A stretch of DNA of 64,000 nt from NCBI GenBank assembly GCA_017311185.1, contig JAESUZ010000457.1:310001-374000 (forward strand), in the 5' to 3' direction. The translations under genes and the position numbers were made by a program. The DNA is from Proteles cristata cristata (lineage: Eukaryota; Chordata; Mammalia; Carnivora; Hyaenidae). Of the stretch, positions 12,449 through 23,869 are shown piece by piece. The notes beneath the pieces were generated by a model that ran no database searches, was not told the DNA's origin, and saw nothing but the letters and a program-made list of their open reading frames with translations. Positions within the stretch are counted from its first letter, which is position 1. Each line of letters starts with the position of its first letter.

Positions 12449-12650
12449 CAACAACTAACAATTACGAGTAGTTCCTAAGTGCCTGGCTGTGCTCTAAGCA
12501 CTAAGACAGTATCTCCGAAGCAGATACTACCAATATTCTTATGCTATGGAAAACTAAGGCACAGAGAATGCCCAACTTGCCCAACACTATTAATGTACCT
12601 AAAGAGCAGTGAGGCTGGCATTTGAAACCAGGTGGTGTGATTCTGACATC
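12449..12650 (-). repeat. MIR element, antisense, nearly full length
   Basis: The antisense MIR order is present: acaactaacaattacgag, gctgtgctctaagcactaag, ggaaaactaaggcacagag, cccaacttgcccaacac, catttgaaaccaggtggtg, tgattctgacatc. Well diverged. Confidence 0.75.
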
Positions 12651-12849
12651 AAACCTCCCTCACTTCCAAGTCATGTTAGCCCTAAAGGTAGGGGATAGGA
12701 GCAGGGGAGAGTTCTAAGTAAAGCATGACCAGGACATGTCCCTTAAGACTGGTATGATCTGGTTGATCTGGTATGAGTAGTGCTGAATTTTGATTGAAAG
12801 GAAACAGACTGAGCTAGGAAGATGATTTTGATGGCTGCCATCCAAACAA

Positions 12850-12899
12850 GAAACTGTGTTCCCAAAGCCCTACCTTTGCTCATCCTTAACTGAACATAT
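12850..12899 (+). repeat. 50-bp duplicated segment, copy 2
   Basis: Second copy of the segment at 11384..11433, same orientation, about 1.47 kb away, with 49 of 50 bases equal by eye. It lies between two antisense MIR elements. Confidence 0.9.
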
Positions 12900-12943
12900 A
12901 AGAGATGACCATAGACTGATCCAGGGTAGAACAATGAGAGAAA

Positions 12944-13160
12944 AATAATAGCTAATGTTTTCTTGTTCCTATTATGTCTGAGGCACCGGACCAAGCATGT
13001 TATCCGCTTTCTCTTACCTGGCACCAACACTCCTATAAAGCAGGTACTAGCCTTGTCCCCATATACAGATGAGGAAACTGAGGCCCTGAGTAGTAAAGGT
13101 CATGGGAGCAGTCTGTGGCAGAGTCAGGGCTTATACTCTTGACCTTTGCACTAATGCTGA
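12944..13160 (-). repeat. MIR element, antisense, nearly full length
   Basis: aataatagctaatgttttct, cctattatgtctgaggcac, cccatatacagatgagg, aaactgaggccctgagtag, ggcagagtcagggcttatac. This is the antisense MIR order from its tail to its tRNA-related head. Confidence 0.8.
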
Positions 13161-13949
13161 GGAACGGTAGAACTAGTAGACCTTGTCAAGTTCAAAGTTG
13201 GATGCAGTGCTGGAGGGCACACTGGGAAGGGAACAAATGCTCTGGGCCAAAAAAAAAAAGACCCTTGCCAGGGAAGGTGAAGACACTGCACACCCCAAGG
13301 GAGCACTGACAGGTCCTCCTTGTGGGGGTATCAGAACCACACAGTTCACTCAGAGAAAGGGATAATAGCCATTTCTGTCACCCCCAGCCCAGGCAGGTTC
13401 CAACAGACCGTGTAAAGCTACAGGACAGTCTGCCAAGCAACCAGCCTCAGGAGTTCCCAGTCGGGTAAACTCATACAGAGGACACTTGCTGGCATCGGAC
13501 TCTGAGGGTGGAGCTGGCATCGGACTCTGAGGGTGGAGCTGGGGAGAAGAGGCAGAGAAAAGTCACTGGTTAGCATTTTCAGGCAGAGCTCAGGGTATGG
13601 ACACAGGTGCAATTTGCTCCTATTTGGGGAGGCTTGGCGAGTCCGTGTCAGGCAGACAGCGTCACTGCCCATCCTCAGCCTTGGCATTTGTGTTCTGGCA
13701 TGCCGGCCAAACAATTTCCATCTATTGACCAGGGCTTTGGAGCAGCTCAGCTCCCATGGAAGTGCAGCCCTCAGCCGGTGACTGACAGGAGGCTGTGTTC
13801 CCTCGCACCTCAGTTAGGGTAATCAGAGGGGCGTGTTCTCCACTCTCTGCCCTTCCTTGTGCAGTTAAGCTCCAGCCACCCTGCCCATGGTGGGTAACTG
13901 ACCTCACCGAACATCCTTTATTGTCTGACACCCTCCTCTGCCTCCCTCT
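13161..13949. other. Unique intronic sequence with a short tandem duplication
   Basis: No exon or repeat recognised except an A-run at 13248-13259 and the 25-bp tandem at 13489..13538. Open frames here are unremarkable. Confidence 0.45.
13489..13538. repeat. Perfect 25-bp tandem duplication
   Basis: Two exact copies of a 25-base unit (ctggcatcggactctgaggg + tggag) lie head to tail, followed by ctgg of a third. Exact identity implies a recent slippage or duplication event. Confidence 0.95.
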
Positions 13950-14042
13950 GTAGGGTGCTTCCTGGCATCATCCCCCAAAGGAAGTACCAGCCCTGGACTC
14001 CTTGTCTCAGGGTCAACTTCTGGGGGGTCCCTGTCTGAGACA
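13950..14042 (+). repeat. Ancient repeat family R, sense 3' end
   Basis: tcctggcatcatcccccaaa, ggactccttgtctcagggtc, aacttctggggggtccctg. Matches a dispersed old family whose end reads 'gatcacctcccaaataaac ... ccttgtctcagggtctgct ... ggggaacccaaactaagac'. Five further copies are in this window (15050, 25247, 28603, 33740, 51840). The family name is uncertain; LTR-like. Confidence 0.55.
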
Positions 14043-15049
14043 AGCATCTTGGCCACAGGCACTCTTCTGGTAGAGATCCAAGACAGAAACTGGCTCCTCA
14101 GACTGCAGAACAGGCTGCAGATCCGGGCCCCTGGGTGCAGAAGCTTCTCAACTTTAAGGTCAGGTTTTTTGTGAAACTTGAAAGTCCTATCTGGAGTCTC
14201 TATTACACTAGAGGCAGGGTTAGGGTGGGGGAATGAAAGATAGAGGGAATAAAAAACTTCTCTCCAGAGAGCACTTATTCTGATGTCTTGAGGCATGATA
14301 AACAGCAGGTCTTATACGGAGGTTCTCCAGGGAACAGAATCGCCAGGAAACTACTGACAAATATCCAAACCACTGGGCACCAACATTTAAAATACATGGG
14401 GTATTTTCTGATAAATTAGAGCACTTAATTGACTATTTTATCCAGATTCATTTGTTGAATATGTGTTAAAGACTAGTTCTTTATTTAAGCTAGGGCATGT
14501 GATAAATCCAAATAGCAGTAATTCATTGCTTACTATGTTTTTGAACTTCTACTTTTCACAGGAAAAACTACTACAAAATTTCAAATAGCGAACACATAAG
14601 TACTGCATCCAAATTGTGACTGTTGGCAAAATCATCTCAGAGGAACACATAAATAAAATTTATTCTCTATCTAACAAAATAAGTTTAAAAATATAGACGG
14701 TGGGGATGAGTGAACCAAACAATCGATAAATAAGATGAAGAGGACCATAGAGCAGGCTACAGGTGTCTGGCCTCCATGAGTAAATATTAGGTATCTAAGT
14801 CATGTGCATGCTCTCTGCCGTCATGTTTGGGGCACCTCATAAGACCAAATTTCCTCTCTGCTTCAAAGCTCATTCCCCAAGTTCCTTCCATATTGCACTG
14901 GGTTCAGATTATGAGCCACAGAGACAATGCATGTCACCTCTTGCTTTCTGGATGTCTATGAGGGACTGAGGTCTCTGAAGTCTGCATCCTGAATTTTAGA
15001 AAGGGACCTAATTTGCATAATAATAATGGTAGGTTATATCTATTCAGTC
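14043..15049. other. Unique intronic sequence
   Basis: No exon or repeat recognised. 14370-14700 is AT-rich. The 130-codon minus-strand frame at 13904..14296 has no domain. Confidence 0.42.
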
Positions 15050-15245
15050 TGTGCCTCAGAAGCAGAACTGGATACCAGAACTCCAGTGCAAGTCCTTCAT
15101 TTGGAAGTGTAGGGGGGCTGGTCCCAAAAAGCACCAGTAGACAAGCAGGAAAATGAGCTGGGGAAGATGGGCAGCCGATCACGGTATTATCAAGCAAGGT
15201 ACTGGGCACCTAGAGCTTATTCTTGCTCTGGTCAAGTCTAGGAAA
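15050..15245 (-). repeat. Ancient repeat family R, antisense
   Basis: gtgcctcagaagcagaactg, ccagtgcaagtccttcattt, ggaagtgtagggg, aaaagcaccagtag. This is the reverse of the family R pattern (see 13950), diverged. Confidence 0.5.
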
Positions 15246-15440
15246 GGGCAGAACCTTTGTTTCATGTAGCTCAACTAACGCATGTGGGAACGGAACTATT
15301 TACCAACCAACTCCACTCCATCTGAGGGCTACCTCTGGGCTTCATGCTGGTAGAATGGTAGACTCCTAGAGTTGTGGAGATTGGAAGTAGGGAGGTAGGC
15401 AGGTACACACAAGTTGCAAGTGTGAGGGGGTAGAGGTGGG

Positions 15441-15660
15441 GCATCATCTATGCAGTGCCAGACACTCTGCCAAGAGCTTACGTCTGGCTTCACGTATTCC
15501 TCAGAGCAATCTGATGAGGTGGCTGCAGAATTTACCTCCAGGGACACATGAGGAAACTGAGGCTTGGCAAGGCAAAGCAACTTGCCCATGGCTATGCAGC
15601 TAATCAGTGGAAGAGCCAGGACAGGAACTCGTTTGGGTTTCATTCCAAGAGCGTGCTCTA
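15441..15660 (-). repeat. MIR element, antisense, nearly full length
   Basis: gcatcatctatgcagtgcc, agacactctgccaagagctt, gacacatgaggaaactgagg, gcaacttgcccatggctatg, cagtggaagagccaggacag, ccaagagcgtgctct. Clear antisense MIR order over its whole length. Confidence 0.85.
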
Positions 15661-18600
15661 GCCCATGTTCATGCTTTGTATCCAGCTCAGGGGTCCTGGG
15701 GAATCAATCTCCCAACAAGGACCTAATGGTTAAAGCTGGACCTTTTGCAGTGAGTCCCAGAAGCAAGGAGGGGCAAGGAATAACTTAAGATCTATTGAAA
15801 CATAATAATTTACTCTCTTTGTGCTAATCCTCTCTGGACGCCAGTTTTAGCTCTGTGTTGACACTGACAAATTAAGGACATGCTCAGCACTTTTCCAAGA
15901 GTAAACAGCAAATTCCACAAGCTCTTCTAATCATTCTCCCCTTCCAGGGTGAAATCCCTTAAGTAAACACGTCTGCCCATTGCGTGAACCACTGCTGGGA
16001 CCTTGCTGATCAGATCATGCAGGTTCCTTTAAATTTCACCACCCTCTCCTCCACCCCAACAGCAGTCTGTCTCTCAGAGCCCTGGGCCTGGCCAAACACC
16101 AGCTACAGAGAAGCCTCCCTGATGCCCCCTGTCTGGCTGCTCACAGGGATGGTGCTGTCTCTGAATGGATCTGGCTCCGGTCCCTGACAGGTGTTTGTAA
16201 CAGGTTAATCACAGGTGAGCTGTCCTTGGAGGGCTGTGAGAGAAGGTGAAGATTAAAACCCTACCATTTACTGAGAACCTACTGTGCACTTCCACTGGAC
16301 AGATGTGGAAAGTGATGCTAGATGTTCTGTGACTTGTTCCAAACCAAAGCTTGTGGATCACCTACCCGTGTTCTTACTCCTAATCTGGGTGTCCTTCCTC
16401 CTCATCAAACATCCCTTTCTCCCCTGGCAATGTCTTCCTTGCATCCTATTTGTTTGAACTGCTAAACCCAGGCTAACTGAAAGGACAGAGTAAAGGAACA
16501 GCACCTCTTTGCAGGTGACTTTTTTCCCTGACCATCTCTGCTTCTTGATTTCAAGCTGATAACATGAAAAAAAAATGGGAAGGAAGGGTGTGCTGAATCA
16601 GAACCCATCGAAGGCCTTCTAGGGCAGCCCCTTGCCACAAGTGGCTATTTAAATTTATGTTCATTAACATGAAATAAAATAAAGAATCAGTCCCTCAGTC
16701 ATGCTAACCACACATCAAGTGCTCAGCCACCACACACGGGCCAGCAGCTGCCCCTACTGGACCATGCAGACAGAATATTTCTACCAGCATGGAAAGTTCT
16801 ATTAGATAGGGCTGATCTGTAAAAGCAGAGTTGAATTTCAGAGCCTAACAAGCAAAGGGATAGATCTGGAAAGTCACCCCTAGGGTGGAGGTGGACTGTG
16901 AGCTTTGACACACAAAGCTGCCTCTTCAGGGGCTGATGTGAGGCTCGGGCAGTGGAAGGGGCCTCCTCTGCCTCCCACTAGTACCTTGGCCCTTCTTCCC
17001 CCTAATAGCTAGCTGTTGCATCAGTTTATTCCCTGGCTCCTAACAAAAGCAGTGTGGTCCCCAGGGAGAGGAGCACATCAGAGGAACTACTGCAGATATT
17101 AAAATTAAATGGCAGAGAGAACTAGAAGGAGCTCGGGCCACAAGGAAATGACATCCTTTGGAGAGGCCCCTTCTAGATGGCTTCCTTCTCCAAGACTGAG
17201 ACAGGGACATAAGTCTCAGAGGAGTAAGGTAGCCCCTCCCACCTGGGATGTGGGCTCTCCCCAGAAAGGCCTCCCACCCAGCCTCTACAAGTACACATCC
17301 CAATTAGCCTTTGCTTACACTCTGGGTGGAGAGGGTTTGTTGGGGGTTGGGACTCCTCCTCTGGGAGCTGCCCCACTCTCTGTATCTCCGGAAGCTCAGT
17401 GCTTTAATCATACTGACTGGTCAGGGCCTGACCCAGGAGAGGTCAATTCAAAGGCCAGCTGGTGACCCATGGTCAGTCAGGAAAAAAATGAGCTGACTCC
17501 GGGGCTGTGAATTAACAAAGAGTGAACAGTATAGGTATGGAGCAACCAGAGAAGGTGCAAAAAGAGACCAGTACGGGAACAGAGATGGTGTGGCAAGGGA
17601 GGGTGGGATGGAGCTATCCAGTCATCTGGCACTCCAGTTGGCTGGGGGCACTGGGGCTACAACAACATCAAGGCAATATGGAACAGACCTACAGAAACCA
17701 CAATTCTCGAGGGAGTCTGGTATTTGATTAACCCCTTTCTTCTCATCCCATCACTTTTCAGCACCTCTATCTCCAGGGCTTTCCATCATGCCAACTGGTT
17801 TCCTCTGTCACTTTGTGGACAGCAAGGATGTCTTAATAGAACCATGAGACAGAAATGAGCAAACTCTTGAGTTTAGAAAGCAGACTGATCGAGGAATAAG
17901 ACAGAATTTGGATGCAGGCTCACAGAGCGAGTATCCCTAAATTCCCAGACCAGGTTAAAAGTCCCTGGGCTAGAGGAGGAGGAAAGGAATATAAACAGGG
18001 GCTGGGGCTTGGGAAGACCCCCACACTTGGGATCCAGCCCCAGACACCATCATACAGGGATGCCACAGGGATTGACATCAATGGTCCTCAATGCCATTCC
18101 TGGAGAGCCTCCACATCATGGGAACCACAGCTTGATGACCGAGCACAGAAATCTTGTCTGTACTTCTGAAATATCCCACTCTGTGTAGAGCTCACCTTCT
18201 CTGAATACACATGAGCCCCTAAAATAGGCACTGGATATTGGGGATCAGTGAAGATGGAAATGTAGATGAGGGAGTCCCCACCACTGGGCAAAGTGGGCCT
18301 TAGGCAGATGGCCAGGGATATCCCAGTGACCAATGCACTGGGTTAGCTGTCTTGAAAAGCTTAGTGTGGCCCAAATGTGGTTACCCTAAAGCTCTACAGA
18401 GAAGAAAGTCCCTTCTGCATGCACAGAGTTGACGTTCAAGTTTCCTGTGGGGCTTCTCCAAGCATATCCAGGCTTTAGTACAGAAGATGGACATCAGAAA
18501 CATTCTCACTGCTGTTTCTCTCCTGGGCTGGTCCGTGGATGGACCCATTAAGGAGCCCAACTGCCTGCCAGATTCACTTGGCAGGAATTTGCCTTCATAA

Positions 18601-18827
18601 GGGCTATACCTTTATTTTCAGGAGTGTGATACTTTATATCACCTCACACACATGCATATAGAAATATCTGTCTGCTGGAGAAGAGAATTACATTAAAAAT
18701 GTGAAAAGAAGACTTGAAGATTAGGAAGACTACATTTGAAAGCTGACAAGGTACACAGAGGGTATTTATTTCTGCAATGGAAGTTAACTTTATTAAGGAC
18801 AGACCTGTTTTGAAAAAGAATTTCAAT
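15661..18827. other. Mostly unique intronic sequence
   Basis: No exon recognised. 16256-16375 (ccatttactgagaacctact, ggacagatgtggaaagtg) may be a decayed antisense MIR. 16900-17450 is GC-richer, with a chance frame of 118 codons at 17109..17465. Confidence 0.45.
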
Positions 18828-19210
18828 TTTTTTAAACTTTATTGTCAAGTTGGTTTACATATAATACCCAGTGCTCATCCCCACAAGTGCCTTCCTCCAT
18901 GCCCATCACCCCCTTCCCCTCCCCCCAACCCCCATCAGTCTTCAGTTTGTTCTCAGCATTCAAGAGTCTCTCATGGTTTGTCTCCCTCCCTCTCCCCAAC
19001 TATTTTTCCCCTTCTTCTCCTGCTTCGTCCTCCATTAACTTCCTCCTAATCCACCTATATGTGCAAACATATGGTAGCTGTCCTTCTCTGCCTGACTTAT
19101 TTCACTCAGCATAACACCCTCTAGTTCCATCCATGTTGCTACAAACGGTCAGATTTCATTCTTTCTCATTGCCATGTAGTATTCCATTGTATAAATATAC
19201 CACATCTTCT
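18828..19210 (-). mobile_element. Felid-type L1 3' end, antisense
   Basis: Starts with a T-run and aaactttattgtcaagttgg, the antisense L1 3' UTR. It continues through catgcccatcacccccttcc, ttcaagagtctctcatggtt, cctgacttatttcactcagc and ctctagttccatccatgttg to attccattgtataaatatac. It is 5'-truncated, with a second L1 tail inserted exactly at its truncated end. Confidence 0.92.
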
Positions 19211-19340
19211 TTTTTTAAATAGTTTATTGTCAAGTTGGTTTCCATACAACACCAAGTGCTCATCCCCACAAGTGCCCTCCTCCATGCCCATCACCCCCTC
19301 CCCCACCTATCAGTTCTAAGTTTGTTCTCGGCATTCAACG
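19211..19340 (-). mobile_element. Second short L1 3' tail, antisense, with TSD
   Basis: ttttttaaatagtttattgt, ggtttccatacaacaccaag, catgcccatcaccccctccc, ending ttctcggcattcaacg. It is flanked by a 10-base direct repeat cacatcttct at 19201-19210 and 19341-19350. Only about 130 bases of L1 tail were copied. Confidence 0.9.
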
Positions 19341-19350
19341 CACATCTTCT

Positions 19351-19848
19351 CAATATTATTTATAGCTTCATTTACTAGATGAGAAAATGTGTGCCTTGGC
19401 TTACAATCTCAAAGATTCAACTACCTACCAACAGAGAAATTAGCAAATTTTTAAAGGTATTTATAAATCACAAGTAAACCACAGTCCTAGAAAATTATTT
19501 CTAGGCTTCTCTATTTAGGGCAGGCCCACAAGTTTGTAGCATGCAAATTTCCTTACAGACAAGAGAATACTGCTTTTAGTGTATCAACACTAGAAGAGAT
19601 TGGCTACAAAAGCAGGTTCTAAGACAAGTGTGTTTCATTGGGGATATTCACTGTTGATAAAGTTATTATACCAATGATGAATTTCCACACTAGTAAGGAA
19701 CCCATACACGAAGAATAGTCAGAAGAATAGAAATATTTCTTGTAGGGCAATCCTAGGACTTAGCGTTTTTGAAATCCACAAAACCAGAAAGATCCAAGGG
19801 AAAACTGGAGCTAAAGAATTTGGAAAGTTTAATCAGAAATGGTTACCT
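19351..19848. other. Unique intronic sequence
   Basis: AT-rich; no gene or repeat recognised. Confidence 0.45.
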
Positions 19849-20050
19849 GGGGGTGCCTGGGTGGCTTAGTTGACTTAGAGTCCAACTCTTGATTTCCGCT
19901 CAGGTCATGATCTCACAGTTGTGAGATGGAGCCCCACATTGGGCTCTGAACTGGGCCTGATTAAGATTCTCTCTCTCCCTCTCCCTCTTCCCCTCTGCTC
20001 TCTTCTCTCTCTCTCAAAAAAACCCAAAAACCAAAAAACAAAAAAACAAG
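19849..20050 (+). mobile_element. CanSINE, older subfamily
   Basis: Starts gggggtgcctgggtggctta and carries tccaactcttgatttccgct, a diagnostic of the older general-carnivore type, and tcatgatctcacagttgtga. CT-rich region and A-rich tail end near 20050. A probable TSD is gaaatggtt (19836-19844) versus gaaatggct (20051-20059). Confidence 0.93.
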
Positions 20051-23000
20051 GAAATGGCTGTTTGATTTCCATGAATCTCACACAAAAGAAAAAGTATTTG
20101 TGTGAAAGAAAAGAAAATGAGAAGTTATGATAGCTAAGATTTAAAAGATTATTTTGGGGTGTTCTCAGAAATATCCATGTCCACAGACCAGGAACTGACT
20201 GAGGCTGAAGGCTATGGGGTTTATGGGGCCCCATGCAAAATGCAAACCCATGGGGCCCAACTGGAATGGGGAAGTTTGAGTTTGAGCACAAATGTGAAGT
20301 TTAGTCAGGTTTCAGAGTAAGATCTGAAAGGACTGGGTTCTCTGGTCTAAATTCAAAATGACAGCTAGTGAATCCCAATGAAAGGACAGGCCCATGGTCC
20401 TCTCACCTTAGGTAGGTTAAGGTGACAGGGGGTACCTCTGGGACCCTCGCCTTACTGGATGGACAGACTCTGCTCTTCAGGTGTCTAGAGGCACCCGGGT
20501 GACGTTCAGTCCCCCACACCCCCTTCTCAATTCTCCTCCCCAGGACTTCAGTGTTCTGGGGATACCTGGGACTCTGGGACCCCTGTCCAAATGGCCCTGA
20601 GCCTTCCTCTGTGGCCTGCCTAGGTCTCTGTCACCTGACTAGAGCACAGACCACACTATCCTCTCTGGCCATGCCTGGCTCCCTAGGCAAGGAGGGATGG
20701 AGAGACCAGGAATCTGTTTTGCCCCACTTCCAGCTCTGCAGCAGAGTCACCTCATGGCGCCTCCAGGTGATGATGCTCCCCCTGCAACCTTCCCTGTCCT
20801 TCATTTATGTTCACTGCAGACCCCCTGTACTCTTGAGTCTCTACATCCTTGATGAAGATATCCCTTTCCTGCCTGGAGTTCCTCTCCTTTCTTTGGAAAA
20901 TGCCAACCTACTCCAGCTCAGCTGTGCCTCCCAACACCAGGTGTGGACCTCTCTGTGCTCCCAAGGCACATGGCACAGAGCATATCCTGACAGGGGCTGT
21001 CCATAAGGGGGTCTCCCCAAAAGACAGTGGCTATGTGGAGGGTGAGGCTCTATCTTGGGGTTCTGGAGGGGTCTGGCCCAGCGCTACTGTATACAGAAGC
21101 TCAGAAACGCTTTCTAGATGGCTGAAAGTAGGAAATCTACACTCAGCTGCCTGCAGCTTTGACTCATGTATTCATCTGGCCACCAAAAGGCTACAGGTTG
21201 GCCCTGGCTGTGTTTCTTCTCATATTCAATGATGTTCATCTAATAGTTCCTGAGCATCCTAAGTATACCAGGCACCATGGTAGTGAAGGGGATACAAAGA
21301 ATCCTGCATTCCTGCACTCAACTGTGCAACTTTGTTGTTCAATGTGTGAGACAGTGGACAAAGGGCTTCCTCATAAGGTTTATGTCCTTATATTCTTGCA
21401 GGTTGGGTAACGTAACATAAGATTTGGCCCTTGAGCTTGGGGAGGGTGCCAGCAGGCCCACAGTACCATGTGCCTCTGCCGTATAGAAGAGGTGCCCTCC
21501 TCCTCATCCAAGCCTGTTCCACATGCATGTCTGTGTGAAAACCCTCAGCAGTGAGTTCAAGCTTCTCTATGGGGTCTTTTCCCTCCCAGTGACAAATCTT
21601 AGCAGAAGGCCCACACAGGCTTCAGCAGCAGATACAGGTCATTTGAACAGAGAATTCTGAACATCCATCTGCCTAGAGCAGGGTCATAAAAGGGTGGACG
21701 CTGACCTTGGCCCCTTGCTGCTGTGACTTCTACAGTGCAGGGCCCAGGGCAGGACCTAACTGTGGTATTAGATACCAAGGATGACAAAGCACTAACCTGC
21801 AGGCTTGTGTCCACTCTTGCAAGAGTGTGTAAGGGGGATTTATCATTTTTGTCCTGTTTTGCCTTCATGCCTTCCCTGGGGATTGTATGATCATGGAGAC
21901 CAGAGGCCTTATGTATAACCCCTGGTTCATGAAGAACAAGGCAAATTCACTCTGCTCTGACTTCAGATGGATTCAGAGGACCTGGCAGGGGACATGGGAA
22001 GAAGGACTCTGCCAGCACCAGGTGGCAACACTGCCCAGAAAGGATGGAAATTCATACTGTGCCCAGAGTGGGAATCTCATGTCTGAGACACTGAGGCATC
22101 TGGGTGCTAATGGCTACAGGGGAATTCTGGATCCAACTCAGTAACTGGGGCCCCTCAACCTTGAGACAGAGGAGCCTCCTTGGTGCCTAAAGAGGCAGCT
22201 GGAATCCATATTAATTGCTCTGTGCATTGGACTCTGCTGAAAGGCAGGGAGGATTGCAAAGAGGCTACTTTATCTGGTAGTTTTGGAGAATGTCTTTGCT
22301 AAAAAAAAACTTTTCATGATTTTTCTTCAAGGGGAGGGTTCTGAGGAGGGGTGTTGGGGCAAGTGGGGAAAGGCCTAAAGAGCTGCTTGCTTTCACTGTT
22401 AAGGGAGTCAGGCTTAGGGCAGCTTCTGGGTCCAGAGAGGCTAAATATCTCATCAGAAGTCATACACAAAGCAAAGACAGCATAACTGGGTTCAGTTCTG
22501 ACTCCAGAGTCCAGGGGATACCCACTAGCCTTCCCCAGGTGTGGACTGAAAAGTAAGGTCTTTGTCCGCTCCCCTTGAGTTATGGTGGGTTTGTAACTGC
22601 AAGACAGTCTGGTGGAAATGATACATGTGACTTCCAAGGCCAGGGCATTATAGGCCACAGAGCTTTCTCCTTCTCCAAGTCCTGGGCCACTGAAACTATG
22701 CTGGTGAGGTCACACGGAGGTGCTCTGGTCAACATCCCAGGTGAGCAGGTCCTTTGGCCACCCCAGATGAGAATGGAGAAACCCTCTTGGGAAGGGTTTG
22801 TCCAATCTGGACACCAGACATGAGAATGTAGAAACTCTCTTGGGAAAGGTCCTCCAGCACCAGGGACTCTAGCCCCAGACATCAGTGTCACTGCCAACCA
22901 TCTGAATTGCTCTATTTCAGTCCCAGATCCTGTGGTACTACATTTCCTCTGTGCCCTTTCTGAACTACTGACTCACAGAACACAAGAGCAACTAGAATGG

Positions 23001-23309
23001 TTATTGAGTATGCCACTAAATTTGGAGAATTTGTTTCACAGCAATAAATAACCAAAATGGAATTAAAAGCATTCAGGGTGAGAGTGCATCCCATAGGGAC
23101 AGGAAAGCACAGTGACATACCTAGTCCAGAATTTGGCTTGGGTCTTTCTGATGCCAGCCACTCCTTAGATAGATTTCACACATACAGCCTCCCCAACCTC
23201 TCCGAATGGGGACAAGGAAAACCGAAGGTGCTCAATGTAGAGTCTACTGAGGAAGTGCTAGGGCAGTGGTGGTGGACATTAAGAGCCAGAACAAACTTTT
23301 ATTGATCAC
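20051..23309. other. Mostly unique intronic sequence
   Basis: No exon recognised. 21225-21330 resembles the ancient unnamed repeat listed at 11955 (ctgagcatcctaagtatacc, aggcaccatggtagtg, ggggatacaaag). A diverged direct repeat lies at 22766..22855. The 151-codon frame at 20551..21006 has no domain or splice context. Confidence 0.45.
22766..22855. repeat. Diverged tandem duplication, about 53-bp unit
   Basis: atgagaatggagaaaccctc + ttgggaagggtttgtcca (from 22767) is repeated as atgagaatgtagaaactctc + ttgggaaaggtcctcca (from 22820). Several mismatches, so older than the 25-bp duplication at 13489. Confidence 0.8.
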
Positions 23310-23620
23310 CTATCAATGTCAGATGCTGTACCTGTGCTCTTATATTTAATCTGTCAGTTTAACAAATACTTTGTCCCTACCAGATGCCAGAAACAGGTCT
23401 GGGGAATGAAGCCATATACAAAACAAAGTCCCGGTTCTCCTGAAGCTTACATGTGAGTGAGGTTGATGGACAATAAACAAATAACAATAATGTATTACAT
23501 CAGGCAGTGATCAGTGATAGGGAGAAAAAGAAAGGCCGGGAAGGGGAAGACAATGGCATTTTAGAGAGGCTGGTTAGGAAAGGGTTCCCCCAGAGGGTGG
23601 CATTTGAGCAGAGAGAGGGG
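23310..23620 (+). repeat. Ancient mammalian repeat, family not named, long copy
   Basis: gatcacctatcaatgtcaga, agtttaacaaatactttgtc, cagatgccagaaacaggtc, ctcctgaagcttacatgtga, ggacaataaacaaataac, agagaggctggttaggaaag and tggcatttgagcagagag follow an old repeat pattern seen across mammals. It lies 250 bases downstream of the SLC24A3 exon in transcription sense, antisense to the gene. Confidence 0.55.
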
Positions 23621-23863
23621 CAAGGTTAAATAGCAGAGAGCAAGTCTGGTTGTCCTCGGAGCCCATGGTTTGGGCTCTGATATCAAGGAAATAATACATA
23701 CAGGTGTCTTCCAGCTTCCAAATCTGTGGCCTTCCATAGAGGACACATTTGGAGACTGTCTTCCACAGGGCTCAGGAGACCTGCACCAGGTATGTAACTC
23801 ACTACCCACCCACCACCAGCCAGGCCTCCCTCCAGACCCTCCAGGCAGAGCCCCTGGAGGGGT

Positions 23864-23869
23864 ACTTAC
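23864..23869 (-). other. Splice donor GTAAGT
   Basis: The plus strand reads acttac, so the minus strand gives TGC|GTAAGT directly after the cysteine codon that ends the exon. GTAAGT is a perfect match to the intronic part of the U1-binding consensus. The exon therefore ends on a codon boundary, and the following exon should start with a full codon (alanine in the known protein). Confidence 0.87.

Larger units (their letters stand above)
1..23869 (-). other. SLC24A3: Intron downstream of the SLC24A3 exon (incomplete)
   Basis: This stretch follows the exon in transcription. I looked on the minus strand for the next expected coding segment (the rest of helix 1, IYMFYALAIVCDDFF) and did not find it, so the next exon lies beyond the left edge. 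The content is old repeats and unique sequence. Confidence 0.72.

Noticed and set aside
18842..19114. Proline- and serine-rich frames at L1 tails as proteins
   Set aside because: They are antisense readings of the pyrimidine-rich L1 3' UTR and recur at every L1 tail in the window.
20430..20760. GC-richer stretch as a CpG-island promoter
   Set aside because: It is C/T- and G-rich but has few CpG dinucleotides and no other promoter sign.
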